Shown here: piece by piece, positions 37,850 through 50,499 of the stretch
Position numbering within the stretch: the stretch's first letter is position 1
Layout: each line of letters starts with the position of its first letter
Assembly (NCBI GenBank): GCA_038087015.1
Contig: JASBNA010000025.1
Location: 310,001-374,000 of the forward strand
DNA length: 64,000 bases
Source: Cerrena zonata
Taxonomy: Eukaryota > Basidiomycota > Agaricomycetes > Polyporales > Cerrenaceae
Reading direction: 5' to 3'
Translations under genes and position numbers: made by a program
Notes under the pieces: generated by a model
Seen by the model: only the letters and a program-made list of their open reading frames with translations
Told to the model about the DNA's origin: nothing
Database searches by the model: none

Positions 37850-40066
37850 GACGTTGCATGTTAAGTTCATCATCATTTCATTTCTTATCTGGATTGTTGG
37901 TTTCCCGGTCCCAATTGTTATCCTATCATGAGTGATGTCAACCACCAGGTATGTGCGTGAGGAGCTGTATTCATATGGCTCCCAAGGTCATCTTGATAGG
38001 GCCAATCGACCATCCTCTTACGTGTCAGGTGGAACACGACTTGTGTGATGGATGCTCCACAGGTTGTGCGTGGCTGTTTCTAGACGACGAGCCATATTTG
38101 AGAGGGTTACTCGTTTGTGATATCCCTGAAATGCAAGAGCCTCGAACTCTGACCACTTGACCTCATGACAATATGAAGGGTATGATCTTTATCGTGAACT
38201 ACTGAGAAACTTCTAAATCCAACTATGGGCCTAGGTCAATTGATTCGCAAGCACACCATCTCCGGCCACAGCGGGAACACCCTGAGCACACATATCGACC
38301 CAGTAGTTTGGTGTGGCATATACGCTAAAGAAGCACAAGTCGGCTGGCTACTATGGAAATAACATCCCGGTAGTCCAAGTACATGTTGACAAGACGCCCG
38401 GATGGGGAGAGTGCCATGATTATCGGGTCCGGATCATCATGATGCAGAGAACTCGAATTTCTTTGGGCAGGTTCTTGACAGATAGAATTCAGGGATCATA
38501 CTGTCTCACATCAGACCATACTTCTTCCATTGTTGTTAATCAGGTATCTCCAACCCAACGGTATTTGCGAAGACAACTAGTACAATCGTTACCGATCATG
38601 AACGTCCGAACTCCCACAATGATACAATGGGTGACCACGTAGTATTGTGAATTTTGTATCGATTAGGGCGCGAAGGCCCTAAGGCACCATCGAATCTCTC
38701 AGGATTTGTATAATGGTATCTAATTGATGACTTCTACTCTAGTTGTATGACTACCTCACTCTTGACGCCAGTTTTGATAGTAGATCGGATTCATGGGAGT
38801 TCAATCGAGGATTTAGACAGGGATTCAATGCCTAGTCGAGGGCGTACACTGGGTACCTAGTTAATAATAGATACGAATTTCGTCAGTAGGTTGTGGAACC
38901 AGTCTCAAGAAGTAGACCTTACGTCAAATCTTGTGTACACAGCATCCACTTACCGATCCGCGTTTTACCCTAAGTGGAAACTGTATGCGCATATGAGTCA
39001 CTATGCATCCAATTTGGGAAGAGAATGCATGACCAAATTGGGACATATTTCACTGAGCCTACCTCCACAAGCCTGAAGCCATGACCGATTAACCTTTTCG
39101 ATAGGTAGGAATTATTAGCCATTAGTCTCATCATGAACAGCGACCGAGCTCAGATTTTGGAATGAAACACATACCCCAATATAAATATGCCGAAGAAGTT
39201 GTCGATGGTAGAAGATCCGATGGTATAAGGCCACAAGGCCCACGGCGGTAGTATATCATCGTAATAACCACAATGGACATTACATCTCAAAACAGCAACT
39301 TGAAGGTCCATCGGATATCCGGCTCTTCCACTCTTAGATAGAAGAGCGGATAATTTTCCACCAAATTACCAACCCAAAGCAACTTTGGGTCATGATTATT
39401 ACTAGAACAAGAGGCCGATGATAAGGGTTTGAATACCACACTGATAATCAACAATTGGGACCGAGATGTTTGTGATACATGAGGATTACATGGAGCCCAT
39501 TGTGCTTCGAAACGCAAACCTTATACATGTCATTCACTATTCCATCCATATTTCGCTGCCAGTATTGCAAAAAAGGGGATCAATCCGAGTCGCTTCACAC
39601 AGAAGGGCCACTGGCAGTGTGAGCTGTTCCGGGCACAGCTGTTTCTCTCCTACTCTTCTGATTTTGCCCACTTGTCATAATTATTGTGTATGCCTGCTTG
39701 CTTATATCAAAGTGCTAGGTATATGACCGGGAGCTTGAACACTCCGGCCTTCCTTATGGAAACCCACCAGAGTCTAATCATAGGCCCCCTTGTACAACTA
39801 ATTTCGCGTGTTCTATGACAGTAAGATTGACGATTCCAGATTTGGGACTTTCATTTGTAATTCCTATATCGGAATCCGGATGATCGTCTCTTATTCTATG
39901 AAAATGAGGATAGAGTCTATGTCGCGAGATGGAGAGACTCCACGGTCGGAGGCACTTTTTGACGTTTCTGAAACATTCTTTCGTTCGAAGTCGAGAAGAT
40001 TCAGGAGTGGAAGTTACATAGAGAGTAGTAGTAATCGACAAACAGGTAACATTATCATCCATTGTG
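37850..40066. other. long intergenic stretch, nothing recognised
   Basis: About 2.2 kb downstream of the flippase gene. Several open frames of 60-110 codons occur but none has splice continuity or a recognisable motif. From about 39800 onward the sequence resembles, with many differences, the region at 50240-50499, the matching 3' flank of K12. That marks it as part of an older segmental duplication. Confidence 0.45.
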
Positions 40067-41573
40067 TTACGCACATAATGTGGATGCAACTGACAGGGGA
40101 GCATCCCACTCTACCCAAGCTGATCCAAATGTGTCGTCTGCATTGACCCAATCGGCCTTCCGCCTAGGTCGAATAGGACCCGTGCCTACATACTTCCGAA
40201 CAAAAATTTCTGGTAATCCGGCCCATCGATCGTAGCTTTGCCATGTTTGCGTCGCGGGACTGATAGGGAGAGGTACCGATTCGCTAAGTAAGATTGAACC
40301 ATCCAGCTCCTTTACAAGCTCGGTAAATGCATTCAGAGCTTGTGATGCGGTATACCGAGATGACACATCGGGCGTAATCATTTTGTCTAAGAAGGGCGCA
40401 AGCGGTGGTACCATAGTCGTGATGCGCTAGTCAACTTGAAATCAGGATATGAATGCTAGACTATGGAAAAAGACTCACCCCAATCGCCTGACATAAAACA
40501 CCTCCTAGACAAGCAACGTCAAATGCAAAAGGGTCATACGTTGTCTCGCCATTAGCCGCATCTGGAGGCTGAAACTGAGGTGTCCCCGAATCACTAAACG
40601 ATGCAGGGAGAAGCCGATCGCAACGAGGTGTCTCTTCGGAGAACAGCATAGATATGTTGAAGTCGCATAAGACAAATCGGGGTGGCTTAACTGTCTCAAC
40701 ACCCTGTTCATGCGGGCGTATTCTTGTATGCCCTTGGTAATTGACTAGGATATTGCGAAAGTTTAAATCCTACATCCTCGTCATGATCAAAGCAACACAT
40801 TTAGAATAAATAAATAAACATACTCTATGAACGATACCATTCTCATGCAAAAATGATAAAGCCTGATTGACCATGAATATGACTCGTAACGAACAATCAT
40901 TAGAACGGTACTAACCTCAAGCATATTAGATGTAAACAGGAGTGCAGTTTCGAGACAATCAAATCCATACAGAAAAAAGAAGGTCAAACTTTGCCATCTG
41001 ACAGCAATCATTAAGTAAGACGAGACTTGGAGCCGCACGAAATTCAATCATACCGAGGCATGACAATGAAAGAATACTTTTCGTTATATGGTAAAATCTC
41101 CAGAATCGGCACAGTGAAATTTGATGGGTGCGAAAGCATGGGCTCAGTTGTGAGTTTCGTGAAAATTGCAAGTTCGGGACTTGGGTTCTGAACAAGTTTG
41201 ATTATCACGTCCCTATGCTTCGAGTTGACTGCGGCAAGTATGCCCATCTGTAAACGTACATAGGTTCAGAATCAGGTCAATCGAGATGTTCTGAATGATT
41301 TGCTACCTGAGATGAGAACGATCTAGACCGTGTTTCCCCCCCTACAATCGAGGCGTAAGGATATTCTGCGGGCTCGTCGGTGAGCGTGTAAGCGGCATCA
41401 TCTGACGGTTCAGAGAAGAATGGATCCTTTGGAGGATAAAGAACGTAGCCCTTAGCAGCGAACCATGGACTAAGAGTGTTACAGAAGGGTATAAAGGCTT
41501 CGGCTGTTTCCCAAAAGTCGGGATTTGTCAAGTCAATATTTGGAGCGGGGACCAAGTTTGTGTTGGTACCCAT
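40067..41573 (-). CDS. diverged protein-kinase-like protein K7
   Basis: Complete minus-strand copy with ATG at 41573. Motifs: FCNTLSPWFAAKGYVLYPPK, the lysine in RDVIIKLVQN, LSFLHENGIVHR plus intron plus DLNFRNILVN, then LCDFNISMLF. The usual DFG is therefore DFN. The segment after it carries TPQFQPPDAANGE and FDVACLGGVLCQAIG. The end has WQSYDRWAGLPEIF and RPRRKADWVNADDTFG. Asn in place of the DFG glycine is tolerated in some active kinases, so activity is open. K12 (50500-52006) has the same length with no indels and only about two dozen differences in 1507 bp. Confidence 0.75.
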
Positions 41574-43310
41574 ATCGCTAGACGGGATGTTGCTAACCCT
41601 CGCGTCCCCAAAGTTTGTGCTGAAGGGAGTGAGTGAGTGAAATGTGATTGTTTAGGTGTTAGGTCAGGATGCGGTCGAGGTAATACGCCACCCATTCCCA
41701 CGACCCAAACCCTTGGGATTGTTACGGACTTGTCATATTTGGTGATGGCCGATATCATTAATATTACCGAAGCCTGAGGCCTGAGGTTCTATCTATTGAT
41801 TATTCTGCGTGTCGTTTCTGATTCTTGTTCATCAGATACAGTATTCAAGAGTCTCGGCAATAAGCCGAATGTGACGTTGGACACTGCCGGCGGTCACGGT
41901 GGTCTATGTCGCCGGAAATGTTTCCTGAAAACGACCCAGAGAGTGATTTTCGACACGTCTCGAATGTTGTATAAATACCCCACAGCTATCCCTATGCAGC
42001 TCCAGGTCTCCTCATCCTTGACCAAACTCTCCTCGTCCTTAATCGCACGACCTGCAAAATGTCGCAGTCTCGCCCGAGTCGCCCCCTTCCCAAGGTTGAG
42101 GTACTTAACATTGTTATACTCATTAGCCAGGCCAATATACTGATTTTCTTTGAAGAAGGGAGATACCGTCTGGCTTGCGGAAACCGTCAGCAATATTTCA
42201 CGAGGTACGAAAATGCAAGTCATCGACTTCCGCACAGACATGGTTCGTTTCCTAACAGTTTCTGGTCGTATTGACTGCTGACCCAAGCTTTGAGTAGGGC
42301 CAGACCAGTGCCCCACCCTCTAGCAGGGATAGAGTCTTGAACTATACCTTGACATACGAAGTACCATCCACAGCGGATGTTACCAGTACTTTCAGGGTCT
42401 TACCCTCCGACTTCACAGTTGCGGGCCAGACCGGTCATTTGGGTGTCATTCAGGCGAGTGGATCGCTACATCATCATGTCAACTACTTAACTTGGCTCAA
42501 TTAGAGTGGTACGAAGGCGACATTGAAGACACCCTTCGACACGTTCTATACATACGACGGACAATCCTACCCCTGCAGAATACCGGTCGGAACGGAAATT
42601 ATCGTTGGTTCACGATATAGCACGGGGAAACAGGTAGATCTATCTTCTATCGTAGTGCAATGCGGGTTAACAATCACCATGAGTAGAATCGCCCCGTCGG
42701 CAATACCAACGTCAAGTATGAGGTGACTGCAACAATTACCCATCGTTTCATTATCAATACTCTGCTTCCGAGCACGCTGAAAAGAGCTCAGTTCTCCGAA
42801 GTAAAAATATAATATATTCTTCTGTTGTTTGTGCTATGTAGTACTTCCAGATCAGACTTTTCGTAGTCGGTAGTACATAGCCTGATGTAAGAAAGTTCCG
42901 AATATTGATAATCAGCCTCAGCATAGTAGTTTGCCCCTTCCACCATTGCTTTTGACCCTGTTAATCGCTAGGCTGAGAGTTGTCACAACAACAGAAACAG
43001 GCAGAGTATCTTTTCATTGTTGATAATATTAGGTGGGTTAGACACTCTATCACAGCTACCAGAGACAAAATTCAGATCTCCACAGGGAAAATAGACAACA
43101 CAACTCTGACATGTATGACGGTCCTGGGAGGAACTCATGAGTATGAATGCAGCAATCAAGGTCCTGATACATCTAATATACCCTTAGAATGTAAATAGAT
43201 TCACTCTGGCTGTATTTATCAATCAACGGACAATGATAAAGTGCATTCACTATGTAGTAGTACCGAATGTTCTACGTAAACGAATGGAACTGATTCACCT
43301 GGTAACTACA
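41574..43310. other. intergenic stretch with a weak protein-like remnant
   Basis: About 1.7 kb. The part next to K7 (41580-41760) partly resembles the region upstream of K12 (52010-52170). Between about 42340 and 42790 on the + strand, open segments read TLTYEVPSTADVTSTFRVLP, KTPFDTFYTYDGQSYPCRIP and NTNVKYEVTATI. They look like pieces of a beta-rich protein in different frames, but no continuous gene could be assembled and no family is recognised. Confidence 0.35.
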
Positions 43311-44816
43311 TTACAGTACCGGAGGAGGATACATGTCCTGAAAAATAAACAACCCGTCCGGTTGGTAAATCTTTGCTTTCGGTCGAACAGGAGGGTATTC
43401 TTTAGTATGTGCCTCTACAAATTCTGCAGGGAGGTTCGCCCAACGGTCGCGGCTATGCCACGTGCAAGTGGCGGGTGGCGGAAGAGGGGCTTCCGTGGCT
43501 AATAATTTGGGGTCTATATTAGCTAGTATCCGAGAAAACTCGTCCAGAGCTTGGGATGCGGTCAATCGAGAGGGAATATCAGGGGTGACCATCCTATCAA
43601 ATAGAGGGGCGAACGAAGGGAAGAACGGTGTCAGATACTGAGAGAATATAAATTATGCTTAGTACGAGGCGATGACAAGTATTGTGTTCCAAAAACGTAC
43701 CCCAACTGCGTCACATAGCATTCCCCCCATGCATGCAACATCAAACGCAAATGGATCATACATGGTTTCTGACTGACGATCAATTACGTCTGGTGGATGA
43801 TACTCGGGGCTTCCGCAATCGCTTTCCCAGGCAGGACAAACTCGAGACAAGGGATCGGAGTCTGGCGGGAATATAACAGATAGGCCAAAATCAATAATCA
43901 CAAACTTCGCTTGACCAGTGGCAAAGAACGACTGGCAGCTCTTCCGGAAGTTGGCCCTCGAATCATAGAAGTTTACCAGGACATTACCGGGATGTATATC
44001 CTGAGATCAATGCTGTCGTAAGTATCACACATATCCATTGGGAGATAAGTGAAAGCATTACTCTATGTGCGATGAGATTGTTGTGTAGAAATGTCAAACC
44101 CTGGTCGGTTCCTGTAAGTAGATAGACTAAAATTAAAACAAATATCCGTACCTTTAACATGCAGTGGACAAATTCTAATGCCGTTCCCAGTGTGCCAAAC
44201 CCGTCGAGCATGATGAAGTGCGATCCCCATCTGCGGTATCTCATTTAGGTAAGCGAGGAGACAACGATGAGAGATGCATACCTTGGCATGACTGCTAAAG
44301 AAAGTCGTCTGTCAATCGTGAGCACATCAAACGTCACCATGGTCATATTTAGAGGATCCGAACGACAACGTTCAGACATGAGGTAACGAAGGATCACGAC
44401 TTCCGAGTCATCTTCTTCAGTAAAGATGGGTTTTATTAGGACATCTTGGTGATCTTTAGTGACTGCGGGATGTATGTTGAACTATAAGATTCATTGGTAT
44501 GTCACAACTTGTTTTGCAGACAGCACGCCAATAGACTCACCATGTGAGAGAAACGACGAGCCTCAAAAGACTTGTCACCTACATGGGCAATAGGATATTC
44601 CACAGGTTTCTTGGAAAGCGCCATTCTGCGTTTTTCTTGAACCGTAAGGTTTGAGAGATCATGCTTGCTGGAATATAGGTAGTAACCATGAGATTCGAGC
44701 CAAGGCCCCAATATGTACCATAACTTGAGACGTAGGGCAAGATCATCAGATGCAAGGAGGTTGTCTCCTATAGCCGTAGACACTGCGCTTGTATCTGTAG
44801 GTATAGCTGATGGCAT
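43311..44816 (-). CDS. diverged protein-kinase-like protein K8
   Basis: Near-identical inverted counterpart of K1. ATG at 44816 gives MPSAIPTDTSAVSTAIGD. The body (PWLESHGYYLYSS, IIKPIF, HR plus intron plus DIHPGNVLVN, SPEYHPPD, FDVACMGG, HSRDRWANLP) matches K1 almost base for base, introns included. Here the metal motif is the canonical DFG (IIDFGLSVIF) where K1 has DLG, so K8 is the better-preserved copy. The C-terminus ends QDMYPPPVL, different from K1 where similarity stops. No lesion found. Confidence 0.75.
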
Positions 44817-45113
44817 AGCGAGATCAAGTTATTACGAACATGCCAGCAATCTGCGACCGACGCCTTGTTGCCCCTCCAATCGCGTGACTGTGGGACCGAT
44901 ATACTCCAGTCAATATGCATGTAATTACATAATCTCCTTTGCTAATCGCGCCTTCCTGCCGCCTCTAGATCTCCCAGTCCCGGGGGCGAAAAACACTGGA
45001 ATAAGCACTCATTTGGATCTCCTGTCGCTACAGTCTACTCCAGCAACCATGACTACTTCCCAGTGCAACCTACTAATAATGGTCGTAATCGAGAAAAGTT
45101 CTCTAACCCATTT

Positions 45114-45478
45114 GCATTCGATGTGGCTTGTCTCGGAGGAGTATTCTGTGAGCTCATCGGTGTAAGTACTCTTACCTCTAGTCGCGACGGGACTAATGAA
45201 TCGGTTTAGCATTTGACCGCCATGGCACCACAATTAGCCCTGCTCCCTATCGAATGACCATCCCTGATGTTTCCGCCCGTTACACCGCCAGGGAAGCCCT
45301 CGATGCTCTCGCCAAGGTGCTTTCAGAGCTTGGCGGCGAAACACTGATCATGTAGGTTACGGCCACACCAGTTGGCCCGCAAAAATATCCTCGTATACCC
45401 TGGCAGGCTTACGATCGTTGGTCTGGTCTTCCTAAGGATTTCGTGGCAAAGTGTGCTGCTGAGATGGCACCTCTACGA
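45114..45478 (+). pseudogene. kinase-like C-lobe fragment K9a
   Basis: A remnant starts inside the subdomain IX exon (NPFAFDVACLGGVFCELIG), has the usual intron, then the last exon. The last exon is broken: an indel near 45245-45255 destroys the LLDRMI motif, and a TAG occurs near 45352 in the block reading ETLIM-V in K6. The sequence around QKYPRIPWQAYDRWSGLP is closest to K6. It ends at AAEMAPL, where it runs directly into the N-terminal part of another copy. Confidence 0.65.
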
Positions 45479-46827
45479 CTCACTAGCACCGTGGTTCGCA
45501 TACCCCGGCGAAACTGACGCATACGTCCTTTCCGACGAGACTGTCGAGTATCCTTTTGCTCAGATTTTGCGTGGTGGTGAATATTGCAGGCCGTTCGGTG
45601 TGAAAGTACGCGCTCAGTTAACACTGATACTACCTACTAACATGAACAATTCCTTAGGGGGGAATATGGGCGGCATTAGACTCACAACACAGAGACGTGG
45701 TGATCAAATTAGTCCCAAGTCAATCCGACGAACTCAAGATTGCTACTAAACTGTCAACCGAGCCCATGAAGTCTGATCCCAACAACTTCATTGTGCCAAT
45801 CCTCGATGTCCTGCAATATAATGCTGGATTCTCTTTTCTCGTCATGCCTAGGTATTTCTATTACTACTCCTACCTCATACCATGCTGATTTTTCACAGAT
45901 GGAGTCAGATTCCCTACTACTACGGAGATGAGATTGACTGTCTCGAAACGTTATTCTGTTTCGCTACGAACATGCTTCAGACGAGTGGAATATTATTATT
46001 TTTTCTTGCCCTAATAACAGTGTATTAGGCTCTAGCATTCTTACACGATAATGGAATTGTGCATCGAGTGAGTATCCGCAGCAGCTCGTAAACAATCTGA
46101 TACAAATCTCCCTCTTTGCATTGTAGGATACCAGCTTCCGCAATGTCTTGGTAAATTACAATGGTCGTGCGAGACATATCCCTCCTGCAAGTCTGAAATA
46201 GGTTGATGGGTGGTGGTCTCGATTCGTGCTTTGTGACTTTGATAATCTGTGATTTTCCCTCCAGATGTTCCACCTTCTCAGAGGGTGATTCCTGCGAGTG
46301 ATGCATCTTGGGGTGAACTTTCCTTTCACCCACCGGATGTCTTGGCGGACGGGGATGCTCCATATGATCCATTCCCTTTCGATGTTGCCTGTATGGGTGG
46401 TCTACTTTGTGTAGCGATTGGGGTATGTCACTCAACCGATTTAATTCTATTCCAGGCCAAAGTCTCATGCATCGTACAGCCGGCGACAAAGGCGGTACCT
46501 CTTCTGGCCCCGTTCTTAGACGGGATGATTACGCCTCATATTCAATCTCGGTTCACAGCGTCCGAAGCTTTGGGCGCATTCACTAAGATCATGGACACAC
46601 TTAGTCAAGAGTTTCTACGTCAAACGCCGGCCCCTCCGTTCGTAGATATCCACGAGGTTTGGCAGAACCATGACAGATGGGATGGACTTCCAGACGACTT
46701 TGTGAAGAAGCACGCTGGCCCTGATGGGCCTGTTCGTCCCAGACGCAAAAAAGTATCTTACACTCCTGACGGGTCAATGTCGACTTGCTGGGTGGAGTGG
46801 AATGTTCCGGAGCCTAGATGGCTGTAA
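45479..46827 (+). pseudogene. kinase-like pseudogene K9b fused to K9a
   Basis: Starting with LYDSLAPWFAYPGETDAYVL, this copy retains an N-terminal part, DVVIKLVPSQSDE with the lysine, LAFLHDNGIVHR plus intron plus DTSFRNVLVNYNG, a C-lobe (FHPPDVLADGDAPYDPF, FDVACMGGLLCVA) and a complete last exon ending WNVPEPRWL. Two lesions interrupt it: an in-frame TAG shortly after the catalytic-loop exon (about 46198-46200), and a frame change just after CDFDN, where DFG plus LSV is expected (about 46238-46250). Its last exon is closest to K2. The N-terminus lacks the usual start because it is joined to K9a. Confidence 0.65.
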
Positions 46828-47228
46828 TAGTGGCTTGTACACAACGATCGTTGAATTACAAAAGGATAAGTATGCCAGCGAGTACACGACGTGATCACAG
46901 TGACTAGTACGGCATGCTTTGTTTCGTAAGTCCACAGCTATGATTTCATTAGTTCTTAGGACGTCAGACTCGAGAATCGTCTTTGACGTGGTAATCGACG
47001 TACACAACTAGAGTATCTCTGATCTAGTAAACCTGATGATTCTCGAGGCACGAGGCTAACATATAATCAAACCCCAAGATTATGACTAATTATTCCACGG
47101 ATAGGACAAAGATAGGCAAATACTCTCGCAAGACTTTGGAAGACATGTACTAGTCTTTGGATAATATCACTGAATACATATTACAGCTACTAAATTATAT
47201 TTTCGCTTCAGCAAGCAGGAGAGTATAT
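46828..47228. other. intergenic stretch, nothing recognised
   Basis: 400 bp between the 3' ends of K9b and K10, moderately AT-rich. No gene or repeat seen. Confidence 0.45.
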
Positions 47229-48734
47229 TTAAACGAAGTTAGTAGCATTCCAATCCACAAAGTACGATCCCTGTGGACCCTGTATCTTTCGCCTTGGACG
47301 TACAGGTGGTTTATCTACCTCACGAACAAATGACTCTGGAAGGCCAGCCCAACGATCGTGACCCTGCCATACATAATCAAAGTTCCATTTCGGAGGAGAT
47401 ATTGCGCGCATTTGCATGGAAGACGCATCCAACTGTTCAATGAGACGATTGAAATCACGGACTGCATCTGATGCAGATATACGTGAAGGAATGTCGGGAC
47501 CAATCATACGGTCGAGAAATGGCGCTAAGGGTGGTACCAATGGAGTCAAATACTTCAGAAAGCAAATTGTATCAGTACGGTCACGACGATGGAGGGGACG
47601 GCGCGTACACCTATTATTTCGCACAACAGCCCGCCCAAACAACCCACATCGTAGGCAAACGGATCGTACATGGAATCGCCACTCTCTAGATCGGCAAGGT
47701 GGTATTCATAAGTACCCCATTCACTCTCCTCTGCAGGACGGAGACGAAGCTCAGGTGGGGTGTCCGGCGGAAAGATGTGAGAGAGTCCGAAGTCGCAAAG
47801 AACAAACCGGGCCCGACCTGTAGCGAAGAAGGCTCGACAGGTCTCAGGGTGCCTCTCATGATTATCGTAGAAGTTAACGAGGACATTTGCAGGTCGAGGA
47901 TCCTAGAAGGTTGAAGCAGATATGCATTATCAAATGGAGAGTTGTAACGAAGGAACATACCCTGTGTATAATCATATGTTTGTGGAGAAATGCCAGAGCC
48001 TGTGGTGTAATATTCTCAGTGGAGGTATCATAAAATGACAAACGTCTGACGAATACGGACCTTCAGGAGACAGTCTGCATACTGCAATGCAGTACCCACC
48101 GTATCGAAGCCGTGATAACGCACAAATGCCGCTGGACCCCACCTGTGGACAGATCATCATTCCGATATTATTTGCTTGTTTAGGAACGATAAAGGCCTAC
48201 CTAGGCATTACTGAAAACGACAGCCTTGCGTCGAGAGTAAAGACGTCGAGCACTGGGATTGTACGGTTCAAGGGATCTACGCGTTGCCTCTCTTCCTTCA
48301 AGTATTGTGATATGGTCCTTTCGTTACTTTCTGTGGGAAAAAACTTGATCATGACATCCCGACGAAGGTTGCTCGTAGCTGCACTCAAATAATACTGCCA
48401 GTCATGTTAATGAGCCAACCTTAAAGTTATACTGGTAGCAACACACCTGGGGAGGCCATAGAATTCGAGAGGAGGCATCTCTACTTGCGACATGAGAATA
48501 CGGGCTAGATGGCTCTTCAGGTTCATCGGTAATCTCGTAGAGCTGTAGTTCGTGTTGTTTGAGTGAGCCTAAACCTCTCCTGGGGTATAAACGGTACCCT
48601 CTGGCAAGAAACCAGGGGTGTAATACATCCCAGAACCTTTCCAGAACTCCGCCATTATGTATGTCCTCGAATATATCAAAATCTATAGTCCTAGATACAG
48701 TGACAGAATCAGTCAGATCTTCTAAAGGCGTCAT
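47229..48734 (-). CDS. diverged protein-kinase-like protein K10
   Basis: Complete copy with the K4 exon plan, in the opposite orientation. Starts at 48734 (MTPLEDLTDS) or in frame at 48743 or 48806; the first fits relatives best. Motifs: FWDVLHPWFLARGYRLYP, RRDVMIKFFPTESNE, LAFLHKHMIIHR plus intron plus DPRPANVLVN, LCDFGLSHIF, TYEYHLAD, YDVGCLGGLLCE, VWQGHDRWAGLPESF. HRD is kept, though followed by Pro-Arg rather than Leu-Arg. From the second exon on it is close to K4. The first exon differs at many positions, so the two copies have diverged unevenly along their length. Confidence 0.75.
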
Positions 48735-49176
48735 GGTTGACATTGAGAGGGAGGCGTCGTTTGTACGCCGCACTAGCAGGCTCGCAAGAACACAGAACGC
48801 TAACATTATATTGCTTAGTCATCACTATGCATTTTCATCTATTCTCATTAGAACTTCAACTTTAACTTGCGTCGTATCGAGTATCATTGTACTAGAGACT
48901 GAGAACCAGTGTGCCTATTCCGAGTACAAGAACGTTGATTGACTTTCTCTCAATGACTCGATGACTCTTGGTCAGCGGACTTTAGATTGTAAAATTTATA
49001 TCAGACGAAGTAGTTTCGGCGCTCGAGTGCGAATTTGGACTTCGTCACAACTTGGACTTTTCTAACATATACGATAGACCTCTCATTGAATATTGTCCCT
49101 ACTTCAAACAATCATAACAGTGTCCAACCGGTCTACTGGTTTCTTCTCGCCGTCATAAATAGCGACAACCTGCGTT
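48735..49176. other. spacer between divergent K10 and K11
   Basis: About 440 bp between two start regions pointing away from each other. No recognisable element apart from AT-rich runs. Promoters would be expected here. Confidence 0.4.
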
Positions 49177-49998
49177 ATGGATTGTCCTCCGCTGCTGTCC
49201 GAGGTCGTTCAAGTTTCTACGCCACATATTCTCTATACGGCCCTCGTGAACCGATCTGCACTAAAAGAGATTTGGGATTCATTGGAACCTTGGTTTGCAG
49301 TTCGCAGATATATTTTGTATCCTCGCGACCGAATCCTAACTGAGCAACTCCAACCTACCGGTCCCTTACTGCAATGTCCCGTCGAACCCACAAGCGGGTT
49401 CCCTTATGCACACGTCATAGATCCGACACCCTATGGTCGCTCATTCTCCGTATCGGTAAGAGTTGTTCACTTGTGCCAGTCTATGAGACTAATTACTATC
49501 AGGGTAGTCTCTTTCCTGCAGTGAACAAGGAACGTCGAGATGTACTCGTCAAACTAGTCCCCACAGACGGAGAAGAGTGATGTGGCCTGTCTCGGAGGAG
49601 TATTCTGTGAGCTAATTGGTGTAAGTACTCTGATTCCCTGTAGTCGCAACGGGACTGATGAATTGCTGTAGCATCTGACTATCGTTGTACCACGATTAGC
49701 CCCGCTCCTTGATCGAATGATCACCCCCGACGTTTCTGCCCGTTACACCGCCAGGGAAGCCCTCGATGCTCTTGCCAAGGTGCTTTCAGAGCTTGATGGC
49801 GAAACATTATCCACACGGGTTTCGGCCCCACCAGTTGGCCCGTATTCGTATCCTCGTGTACCCTGGCAGGCTTACGATCGCTGGTCAAGTCTCCCTGAGG
49901 AATTTGTTGCAAAGTGTGCTGCAGAGATGGCGCCTGTTCGACCATCACAAAAGTGTTTCTATGATAACTGGGAGCCGTTCTTTGTTGATCATTTCTGA
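49177..49998 (+). pseudogene. kinase-like pseudogene K11 with deleted catalytic core
   Basis: The first exon (WDSLEPWFAVRRYILYPRD) and the start of the second (RRDVLVKLVPTDGEE) are intact. The sequence then jumps at about 49580 straight into DVACLGGVFCELIG of subdomain IX. The region that should hold the rest of the N-lobe, HRD and DFG, about 600-700 bp in relatives, is absent. The junction also shifts frame (GAA GAG TGA). The last exon continues as LAPLLDRMITPDVSARYTAR and WQAYDRWSSLPEEF to a stop at 49998. It is related to K6. A simple internal deletion explains it. Confidence 0.7.
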
Positions 49999-50499
49999 GT
50001 CGGTGGACCCGCCTAAGAGGTTCTTTTTCTGACTTCTTTTCTCGGACTTCGAAGCTTGAAGGTTGAAATACGTACTTGCGTTCCATTATGATATGGTCCT
50101 GTTCGAGAATAACTTGTTGCCATCTCGTTCACTGCGCTCATTCTTAATGAAGTCACTTTGAGGTTCACTGTATGATCAGTTACATTTCTTCCTCTAATGT
50201 CCTTCTTTGACTATTAGTGTTTCACCATACAACTACTTTTGCGTGTTCTATGACAATGAGGTGGTTGACTCCAGATTTGGGATTCTCTTTGATTACATCT
50301 ATGGTCGCTATATCGTATCGTATCGTCTCTCATTCTATGAAAAATGAGGTTAGGGTCTACGGCGTGAAATAAACAAATCCCAGAGCCAAAGGCACTTCGC
50401 GACGCTTCCAGCTCATGCTATTGTCCGAAGTTGAGAAGATTCGCAAATGGAGGTTACATAGAGTGGGGCGGGTTGAATTAGGCGTTGCTATCTGCTGTG
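49999..50499. other. spacer between K11 and K12
   Basis: 500 bp. The part from about 50240 resembles 39800-40060 beside K7 with many substitutions and indels. It shows that the duplication containing K7/K12 reaches beyond the genes, though at lower identity. Confidence 0.45.

Noticed and set aside
38313..38642. 109-codon open frame downstream of the flippase
   Set aside because: No splice continuity, no recognisable motif and no paralogue in the window.
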